A stretch of 64,000 nucleotides of DNA. Source: Eublepharis macularius. Taxonomy: Eukaryota; Chordata; Lepidosauria; Squamata; Eublepharidae. Position 1 is the stretch's first letter. Every line of letters starts with the position of its first letter. The notes below the pieces were generated by a model. That model made no database searches. It had not been told where the DNA came from and saw only the letters and a program-made list of their open reading frames with translations. The DNA is taken from assembly GCF_028583425.1 (NCBI RefSeq), contig NC_072801.1, forward strand, positions 66,417,766-66,481,765, in the 5' to 3' direction. Below, in pieces: positions 56,201 to 64,000 of the stretch. The position numbers were made by a program, and so were the translations under genes.

Positions 56201-59200
56201 CCCCCACACAGAAAAATAACACAACTCACTTAACATCAGAGAATCACAAAGCATGATTCCTGTCAAAAACACTTTATTTCTTGAACAGCTTTAGGTTACA
56301 CAGCAGGGGGGAACACCAAAGGGCATGGCAGCACTATCTTACACAAAAATAACACAACTCACTTAACATCAGAGAATAACCCCAAAAAATTGCTGTCAAA
56401 AGCACTTTATTTCTGTAACTGCTTTAGGTTACACAGTAGGAAGGCACAACAGAGCAGGAAAGCAGTGTACTACACAAAAATAACACAACTCACTTCACAT
56501 CAGAGAATCACACAAACACAATTGCTGTCAAAAACGGTGAAGTGGGTTGTATTATTTTTTGTAGTACATTGCTATCATGCCCTGTTGTGCCCTCCTACTG
56601 TGTAACCTAAAGCTCTTCAAGAAATAAAGTGTTTTTGACAGGAATTGTGCTTTTGTGATTCTCTGATGTTAAGTGAGTTGTGTTATTTTTGTGTAAGATA
56701 GTGCTGCCATGCCCTTTGGTGTTCCCCCCTGCTGTGTAACCTAAAGCTAATGCCCCAGAGAGTTGGGGGGGCATTTTGCATGCAAAATGCCACCCCTGGC
56801 AAGACAAGCCTCCCCCAGCTGTCAGTGGTAGAGAATGAGATTAGAGCACCTACTTGGGGAGGCCATGAAATGGCCCCCCCAAATGGGAGCAGGCTGAGCC
56901 TTGGTGGGGGGTGGGAGGAAGGGTGGGAGAAGGGCCCCTGAGGGTGAGGGGGCACTTTGCATGCAAAATGCCACCCCTGGCAAAGGAAGCCTGCTTCTTC
57001 ATTTTTCCTCATAGGAAATAATGAAGAAGATGAGCAGCAGCATGCTAACAATATGCTGCTCCTTCGCTTTCTTATGGGAGGATAGGGGGACCTGCTTTGG
57101 GGGGCCATAACATGGCCCCCCAAAGTCCAATCGGTCTGAATCTTGGGGGGTTTGTAGAGAGGGGTTAGAGGAAGGTCCCCACCAATTTTGGGCTGATTCG
57201 GTGGGAAAATGCCTCCCCCAGACGTCCGGGAAGACGCCGGAGGCATTTTCCCATTGAAAAAGCCTAAAGCCGAAACGTTTCGGCTTTTTTTCTTTCGGCT
57301 AGCCGAAACGTTTCGGCTTAGCCCGAAACGTTTCGGCTAACCTGAAAGAAGCCGAAACACTTTTGTTTCGGCTTTCTTTCGGCTTTCAGAAAGCCGAAAT
57401 GCACATCCCTATTCAGTATCTTCCAATGGGAGAATTTCCAAACCTCTTGGTCTGCTGCTTCGTTCTTGGGTAAAAATGCTGGATTTTATTTATGGTGCTA
57501 CATAACTGACCAGATAATCTTAAATGGATCCTCATCAGCTTTAGATAGGGTCACTCAAAACTTACTATAAAATCTCATATATAGACAGGTCTACATAGTG
57601 TACGCCAAACACCCAATGCTTTGCAAAGTAAAAGTTATTTGCAAAAAACATGAGGCAGGTCTCTGCACAAGGAGTTTGCATTTTTAATTTACACAGTGAG
57701 AGAGAGAGAAACAGAGAGTTTAGTTTAGTTTAGATTAGTTTAGTTTAGTTTTAACCTTCCCTCCCCGCAAGTGGGCTCAGGGCGGGGTACAACAACAGTA
57801 AAAACCTAGGATAAACAATAAAAACAAGAATCTCAGAAGTGCAACTTTCAGAATTAAAATCGAATAAATGCAAACCTGCTAGCTGACTAGGTGGCTAGAA
57901 GTAGTAGAAAGCTGAAAAGAAGACCCTCCATGGCTAGGCAGTGCTTGTTAGAAGCAGAGAAATAGAGCATCTACTGTGCCTTATCCTGTCAATCTTGCTG
58001 AATCCTTCTGCAGTTTTTGATAGCATTGCTGATGGCATCCTTTTGGACAGCCTTTTTGGGTTGTGACAGAGAGAAACTCCTTTGTTGTGTGTTCAATGCT
58101 ACCTGTAAGACAGAATTCAGAGTGCGTTGCTAGGGGACTGTTGCTCCACCCCTTGGCCTCTGTACAAGGTTCTACAACTACGTCTTCTCTGACACGGTTT
58201 TCAACATCCATGTAAATTTGCTCAGAGAAGCCAGCCATCAATTTGGGCGGAGTTGCATCCAATATGCAGATGAAACTCATCTCTATATTGTGCTTCCAGC
58301 AGACCTGAGAGAGGAAGTGGAAACCACAACAGATACCTGGAAGATGTTTGGGGATGGATGAGGGCTATCCAGCTGACACTTAATCCTGTCAAACTGGAGG
58401 TGGTATTAGTGGGAGGAAGATTTTGACCTAAGAAAAGAGCATTCTGTGCAGTGCTACCCTTGAAGACTTTCCAGAAGCTCCAAGTCATAGAGAAGGCCGT
58501 GGCCAGAATGTTGAGTGGTGTGAACTGCAGGAAACATATCACTCCAGGAATGTTCAGTCTACACTGGCTCCCAATGTGCTGCCAAACCTAATTCCAGATG
58601 CTGGCATTAACCTTTAAACTCCTATATGAGTGAGGTTAGCAATATTTAAGGGTGTCCTCTCCTATGTGAACCTACACATTTACTACATTAATGCCATTTA
58701 GTATTTTAAATGTTTTAATTCCTTGATGTTCTCCACCATGAGGATCGTATTTGTTTGGAAAGTTTTAAATAAGTAAATAACATAAAGTATAAAAACATAG
58801 CTCTCTCCTAAATCTAGGTCAGAAAAAAATGCTTTCCTGCCTCTCCCGACTCTTTCCTTTGGGCAAGGAAAAGATAAAGCCGTGGAAATCTCTCTGACTC
58901 ACCGCTGCTTTCAAAGATTTGGTTCCAGTTGCAAATTGTACCTTGCAAGACCAACTAGATTTCCAGGGTGTGAGTTTCAAGAGTCAAAGCTCAACAGACC
59001 AAGGGAGCTTTGAGTCTGCAAAGCTCACCCTGTGGAAATCAAGTTATTCTCTAAGGTGCGACTGGAGCCAAATCTTGCTCTTCTACTATAGCCCAACATG
59101 GCTACCCACCTGAAAGCATGCAAAATGCCACCCCTGGCAAGACAAGCCTCCCCCAGTGGTAGAGAAAAGAGCACCTACTTGGGGAGGTCATGAAATGCCC

Positions 59201-62200
59201 CCCCCAAGTGGGAGCAGTCTGAGCCTTGGTGGGGGGTGGGAGGAAGGGTGGGAGAAGGGCCCCAGAGGGTTGGGGGGCATATTGCATGCAAAATGCCACC
59301 CCTGGCAAGACAAACCTTCCCCAGCTGTCAGTGGTAGAGATTAGAGCAGAGCACCTACTTGGGGAGGCCATGAAATGCCCCCCCAAGTGGGAGCAGGCTG
59401 AGCCTTGGTGGGGGGTGGGAGGAAGGGTGGGAGAAGGGCCCCAGAGGGTAAGGAGGCATTTTGCATGCAAAATGCCACCCCTGGCAAAGGAAGCCTGCTT
59501 CTTCATTTTTCCCCATAGGAAATAATGAAGAAGATGAGCAGCAGCATGCTAACAATATGCTGCTCCTTCGCTTTCTTATGGGAGGATAGGGGGTCCTGCT
59601 TTGGGGGGCCATAACATGGCCCCCCCAAAGTCCAATCGGTCTGAAACTTGGGGGGTTTGTAGAGTGGGGTTAGAGGAAGGTCCCCACCAATTTTGGGCTG
59701 ATTCGGTGGGAAAATGCCTCCCCCAGACGTCCGGGAAGACACCGGAGGCATTTTCCCATTGAAAAAGCCGAAAGCCGAAAGCCGAAAGTAAGCCGAAAGC
59801 CGAAAGCCGAAACGGCTGGCCATTTCGGCTTTCGGCTTATATGAAAGAGAATCCTCTTTCAGCTTTCTGCTTTCGGCTTTAGCCGAAAATTTTTGGCTTG
59901 CACACCCCTAATACTGAATTAAAAACACAAGTTGCATAGAATGTAGACTCAGAAAGATGTCAGGGTTAAACACAGTCAGAATGAGAAGAAACCTTTTAGA
60001 GGAAAAGAGATTCAATGGCTGTGTGAATATCCTGAAAGACTCGTGGAATTTCCAAAACTTCAATAACTTATCCAGTAGAGAAACGTTTGGAGCTGTGATT
60101 GGGTTTTCGTTTCCTTTTCCTTTTTGCATGAGTGAAAGTCTTATACTATTCCACAAAGTTTATGAGACAAAAAAAGATGGATGATCACTGACCTCATTAG
60201 CACCTTTAAGACTAACCAAATGTGACTTCCGGAATGAACGAGTGAAAAAGCAGCAGGCAAGTTCCATGACCTCCCTGCTGTGTCCTTCTTGGTTCCTTGG
60301 GACATGAGAATTCACGCCCCCAAGTCCCACCCCCCCCCCCCCCGGAGAGGGAAGGCAGGCTGGAACGCGAAGAGCTCTAGGGGGTCTGGTGAACCCCTAG
60401 ATACTTCAACACCGGTTCCGAAGCAAGGACCAATTGAAGGGCCTATGGCCAGAAAGCTGTGGAAAACCAAAAGTCCAGCGAGATTTAAAGCATTTTTACA
60501 GCAAATACAAACAGACTCTGAACAGAACAGATAACTTCAAGACAGCGCAAAGGATTTATGACCCCTTCTAGCAGTAAGCAAATCTTTTCTTTATGGTTTT
60601 ATGAGCGCTTCCCAGCCAAGGAGAAACGGTCTGTTGCATCGACGCTGGGAGGAAGAGGGGGAGAAGGAGTGAGTGTCCTCCCAGCAGATGACTAGAAAGG
60701 CAATAAATTTTCAAGCACAATTAACAAAACAAAGCGTTTTACCACTGTGATGAGAGACTAACCATAACAGAAATGGCTTCATGGGAAGAAGATCTAATTA
60801 TCAAATTACGACAAGCCTCCAAGCTAATGACTGAAATATTAAAGAAAGCAGATGGGATATTTATGCAGAGGAGTTAGCCGTGTTAGTCTGTGGTAGCAAA
60901 ATCAAAAAGAGTCCAGTAGCACCTTTAAGACTAACCAATTTTATTGTAGCATAAGCTTTCGAGAATCAAGTTCTCTTCATCAGATATTTGGAGCAGAAGT
61001 GGACAAAAATAAAATTAAAGATTATAACACAGACCAAATTTCTAAGGAGACAGAACCATGTGAAAGAAAAACAGAATGAGGAGAGACAAATCTACAAAAT
61101 CTACCAAGTCTACAAAATGGTGGCAATACAAAGAAACGAAGAGCCAAACTACAAGTGACGTCTTACACAGGTTGGACACTAGTCGGCTTCCCTCAAGTTT
61201 TGATGGGAAATGTAGGCATCCTGGTCTTGCAGCTGTAATGGAGAGCCAAGCTGTAAAACCAGGGCGCCTACATTTCCCATCAAAACTTGAGGGAAGCCGA
61301 CTAGTGTCCAACCTGTGTAAGACGTCACTTGTAGTTTGGCTCTAAGAAACAGATCTGCAAGGAGAGAATCCAGCATCTTACTACTGAATGGAGGGGCTCC
61401 CAGTCAGAGAATTAAACAGAGAAAAAATATGATTTCTGCTGACACCCCCCTGAATTCGATGGAAGAGAAGAAAATTTACTTTCCGTGGCTCAGATGGAAT
61501 AAAGATTGGATGTATTATTTTACAGGAAAAAGGAGGAGGAAAAAAATAGAGAAGAGATAACATTCTTGCTGATCCTCCCATGAACTGGATGGAACTGGAT
61601 GGAAGACACAAAAAATTTTCCTTTGACGGCCCAGATGAATAAAGTTTGTGTGTGTGTTTGTATAACCCCATCTATTTTGTATGTGCATTGAAGGATTAAG
61701 AGGGGGGCTGAGGGAGTTAAAGAGCTTTCTTTTTTGCTATTACTATGCTCTCTTTTTTGGAGAAATATAGATTATCATTTGGATTTTTTCTGTATTTTAA
61801 ATATGTAATAATCTAATGAAAGCTTTTCTATAATAGATTTTGAATGTTTACTGCCAAGGGGATGATCTTAGTCTTTTTTTCTCTTTTTAGAATATAAATG
61901 AGTGCTTAAGTTAAGCAACCGACTACTCTTTATAATTTTAAGACCATGAAAATTCCAGTAAGAGGGCTGATGGTCAAGATAAAGTAGATGAAGGACCCAG
62001 TTTTCCTTTCCCCCCTTTTTTCCCTCTTTTTTATTAAAAAAATAGAAAATTGTCTTCTAGCTTTGCAGTTTATATAGACATACCAGCCTTATCAATATGA
62101 AAATACAAGCAAACAGCTCTGGTTGGAGGGGTTTTTTTTCTCTCTCTTTTTTTGTTTTGAACTAAATAATGTCTGGCCTCCCCACCTTTACTATTACGAA

Positions 62201-63791
62201 AATCTGAGTATATTAGCCTAGAACAGAGGTAAAAAAGAGGAAAACTATTATAAAAAGGTTTCCTTCTGACATAGATGTTACACCATTTTCTGAGTATTAT
62301 TTTGTGTTCTATTATTCTCATTCTTTGCTTTTAGATTGACTCATCTATAACATTTACAACTTAATTCTCCCTTTCCTTTCTTCTTTTTTCTTATTTTTTA
62401 AAATGGAAACTGTGTTTTAGCTTTGTAGACTAAGTAGATACTCCCATTTTATTACTATGAAAATCTAACTAGCTAGCTCTGGTTGGATTGCCCCTCACTG
62501 GAATCAAATACTGATCTGGCCCCCTTACCTCTACTATAATGAAAACTCAAGTACATAGCTTTGAAGAGTGGGGCCAGAACAGAGATAACAACGAGGAAAA
62601 TTAGCAGAAAAAATATTTCCTGCTTATCTAGAGATAGACCATTGCTTGATCGATTGATATATATTGTTCTGATATTTTTACTTTTTGCTCTTAGATTGAC
62701 TCATCTATAATATATATAAAGCAAAAGAATGTTAGAAATGATATAAGGAATAGGATAAGTGGATTAAAAAGCGTAATAGATAATGTTTATAGAAACAAAT
62801 GTTTGTAGAAACAAAAGGGGAATTTGAAGGTATATGGGGTGTTAATTACATATTTAGAGGCTTTCTATATTTGGACTGATGTATCCGTCCTGTGGTGAAC
62901 CTGTTAAAGATTGATTTCTTGCTGTATCCCATTCCCCCTTACTATAAAAGCTCAATTAAAATTTTTATATATATATATATATACACACACAAAGACTAAC
63001 CGAATTTAAATGATGCAGGATGCATCTGACAAAGAGAACTGTGTTTCTCAAAAGCTTATGCTTATGGTTCGTCTTAAAGGTGCTACTGGACTCTTTACTA
63101 TTTTGCTACTACAGACTAACACTGCTAACTCCTCTGGATCTATGACCTCATTAGGAATACCACATTTTTGGTTTTATGAAACTGAAACTGGTGGAGAGAA
63201 TGGATAATACAGAGTATAATTTCTGCTCTTATGCTCGAATTTCACAGCACCTTTCAAATCAATGACCAACCGATTAGAACGCGCAAAAGGAAATCCTTAT
63301 TTACTCGATGAGTAATTAAATAATTGAACCCCTGTGGTTTTGGATAAGCTGAACCATTGGACTCAGGATGGGACCAGAGATGGAAATAAGTATTCTTCTC
63401 TGTTCATTTAAATGATGGGTGTTTTTATATTCTATTTTGATTGCATTTTAATTGTTGCAAGCAGTTTGGTGTCTTTTCAGGGAGAAATGTATTGAAAAGG
63501 GACTGTAACTACAGAAATTTTCTTAGACTGTAACATTTCATGTTGAGTGTAAAGAATTCACACCTGATTATATTTGTGATTCCATACAATCGCACTTGCG
63601 TTAATGGTGAATTCTTGGCCTCCAGGAGCCCAGGGATCCATCTTTCCAACTTGAACATGCCGTAAGGATCTATTGAGGAATGTGATTATGTTGATGATGT
63701 CGTATCCAAAGGCCTGTCCTCCATTTCTATCAACGAAGATTTCATCTCCCGCGCTATTGTTAAAGCAAACCTTTCTTAGAAAAGAGTGCAG
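49382..63791 (-). CDS. V2R gene B, exons 4-6 (partial, 5' end outside window)
   Basis: Gene-level entry. Exons 63791-63564, 50832-50706 and 50292-49382 have the lengths and splice signals of gene A and no stop before the terminal one. Intron 4 is 12.7 kb and carries its own set of insertions, including a large inverted duplication. Exons 1-3 should lie right of base 64000, so the status of the whole gene cannot be judged. Confidence 0.85.
50706..50832 (-). CDS. V2R gene B exon 5 (cysteine-rich linker)
   Basis: 127 bp, same boundaries as gene A exon 5, encoding [17 protein letters not shown] through [13 protein letters not shown]. All cysteines are conserved. Only one or two residues differ from gene A near the donor end. 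Confidence 0.92.
50833..53082 (-). other. V2R gene B intron 4, first part
   Basis: Matches the unit A intron 20694-21039 joined directly to 26998-28869, that is, without the Ngaro insertion. No coding sequence seen. Confidence 0.6.
53420..54220 (-). mobile_element. L2-like LINE fragment
   Basis: Minus-strand pieces [34 protein letters not shown] and [12 protein letters not shown] fit the L2 reverse transcriptase C-terminus (usual YADDTQL and SLHWLPV). Frames are broken. An almost identical inverted copy lies at 57979-58779. Confidence 0.6.
55206..55715. repeat. ~184-bp tandem repeat in hAT element, three copies
   Basis: Units read TGCCAGGGGTGGCATTTTGC, then GGGGCCCTTCTCCCACCC, AAGGCTCAG and CATTTCATGGCCTCCCCAAG. 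Further copies lie at 56760-56990 (inverted) and 59117-59470. Confidence 0.8.
56205..56751. repeat. ~128-bp repeat array, three direct plus two inverted copies
   Basis: Units contain ATAACACAACTCACTTAACA, CTGTCAAAAACACTTTATTT and CTTTAGGTTACACAG. Orientation flips near 56535, so the array can fold on itself. It fills the spacer of the inverted duplication. Confidence 0.75.
59919..60220. other. V2R gene B intron 4 backbone
   Basis: Matches 31545-31850 of unit A and continues the host sequence cut by the hAT insertion. No gene. Confidence 0.55.
60863..60982 (-). mobile_element. Penelope pseudo-LTR fragment with best hammerhead-like core
   Basis: Flanked by GATATTT (60856-60862, 60983-60989). 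On the minus strand: CTGATGA (60983-60977), stem GAGAA/TTCTC with loop CTTGA, GAAA (60960-60957). These are the three conserved hammerhead elements in order and spacing. Confidence 0.7.
61140..61343. mobile_element. 204-bp MITE with ~78-bp inverted repeats
   Basis: Left arm AGAGCCAAACTACAAGTGAC and its continuation to about 61217 are mirrored from about 61266 to 61343. AAGAAAC flanks both sides (61131-61137, 61344-61350). No coding sequence. Confidence 0.8.
62965..62990. repeat. (TA)n(CA)n microsatellite
   Basis: ATATATATATATAT then ACACACAC forms the 3' tail of the L1-like element. Confidence 0.8.
63007..63150 (+). mobile_element. Penelope pseudo-LTR fragment
   Basis: Same block as 31865-32005 in unit A, with CTGACAA and CTCAAAAGC, so its hammerhead-like core is decayed. 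Older than the A/B duplication. Confidence 0.6.
63564..63791 (-). CDS. V2R gene B exon 4
   Basis: 228 bp, acceptor TCTAG and donor CAG|GTGTGA, differing from gene A exon 4 at only a few bases. The blocks [16 protein letters not shown] and [12 protein letters not shown] are retained and the frame is open. Flanking intron sequence is also shared with unit A. Confidence 0.88.
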
Positions 63792-64000
63792 CTAGATGGG
63801 AGAGAAAAGGTTGCAAACAGGGAGAAAAAACACATGGAGAGAAAGGGCACATTGCCCCTCGTGAGGTGATCTCTGAGTTGAAAAGTCTATTCACTACTCT
63901 TGTATTTACCACCCAGAGGAATTCTTTAGCAGTGTCTCTCAAGGTGCATCTCAAATGTGTCGTTTTGTGTGAGATCTTCCCTCGCTGCTTGAGACTGCAC

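Larger units (their letters stand above)
53083..59116. repeat. 2,365-bp inverted duplication (53083-55447 / 56752-59116)
   Basis: Left and right positions sum to 112199 at every point checked (both outer and inner ends, the hAT end, and two shared open frames), so the arms show no net indel; only a few substitutions were noticed, for example near 54031. The arms contain 1.7 kb of host intron plus 660 bp of hAT left end. Spacer 1,304 bp. Confidence 0.9.
54788..59910. mobile_element. hAT element with internal inverted duplication (5.1 kb)
   Basis: Left end TAGGGATGTGCATTTCGG, right end (reverse) TAGGGGTGTGCAAGCC, with a perfect 8-bp duplication ATACTGAA (54780-54787, 59911-59918). Subterminal regions are built of AGCCGAAA/TTTCGGCT palindromes. 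Removing the inverted duplication (56752-59116) would leave a 2.76-kb element. No transposase frame. Confidence 0.85.
60221..62991 (+). mobile_element. Degenerate L1-like element, 2.8 kb
   Basis: Flanked by AAGACTAACCAAATG (60210-60224) and AAGACTAACCGAATT (62992-63006), an imperfect duplication; unit A is uninterrupted near 31850. A leader with a C-run (60332-60342) precedes a short ORF1-like start ([19 protein letters not shown], near 60775), then A/T-rich 3' sequence with repeated blocks (CTAGCTTTG...ATGAAAAT) and a TA/CA tail. No ORF2. A Penelope fragment and a MITE are nested in it. Confidence 0.55.

Noticed and set aside
55206..56751. CRISPR-like regular repeats
   Set aside because: Repeat units are 128-184 bp and directly abutting without unique spacers; the genome is vertebrate.
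55076..57246. Possible gene pair with mirrored 130-190 codon frames
   Set aside because: They are the tandem repeats of the hAT element read in both arms of the inverted duplication.

Overview
This window looks like squamate reptile DNA: a tandem cluster of vomeronasal type-2 receptor (V2R, class C GPCR) genes, all on the minus strand, spread through introns and intergenic DNA packed with the transposons expected of lizards and snakes (CR1, L2, L1, Penelope-like, Ngaro/DIRS, Ty3/gypsy, hAT, MITEs). No tRNA, rRNA, CRISPR array or bacterial-type operon was seen. The species cannot be named from sequence alone.

Three tandem gene units are sampled. Unit C (left): exons 1-3 at 6256-2689, with exon 4 lying just left of base 1; exon 3 has lost its 5' end, so this copy is probably a pseudogene. 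Unit A (centre): all six exons, 39758 down to 19248; splicing at the sites I chose gives 2,652 nt, 883 codons plus a stop, with no in-frame stop. Unit B (right): exons 4-6 at 63791-49382; exons 1-3 lie beyond the window. Exons 4, 5 and 6 of A and B have identical lengths (228, 127, 911 bp) and are offset by about 29.7-30.1 kb, so the array arose by segmental duplication.

Because A and B are recent paralogues, each supplies empty sites for insertions in the other. A-only insertions: a 5.96-kb Ngaro element (21040-26997), a Penelope-like element near 29.3-30.6 kb, and a solo LTR (32112-33568) itself invaded by a roughly 1-kb palindrome. B-only insertions: a 118-bp Harbinger-like MITE (49102-49219), a 5.1-kb hAT copy containing a 2,365-bp inverted duplication of its own end plus host flank (54788-59910), and a 2.8-kb L1-like element (60221-62991). 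The intergenic stretches 7-19 kb and 40-49 kb hold hAT elements, an ORF1-only L1 (HAL1-like), gypsy gag fragments interrupted by CR1, a 1.39-kb solo LTR and a 5'-truncated L1 with a 19-bp target duplication.

The receptor exons should work together as one membrane protein: signal peptide (exon 1), Venus-flytrap ligand domain (exons 2-4), cysteine-rich linker (exon 5) and seven-helix domain (exon 6). The most notable structures are the Ngaro element with A1-ORFs-B1-A2-B2 split repeats, an SGNH hydrolase frame with all catalytic residues, but a deleted reverse-transcriptase core; the retroposon that landed on the exon 2 splice donor of gene A; the palindromic insertion with target duplication; and Penelope-type repeats carrying hammerhead-ribozyme-like cores.
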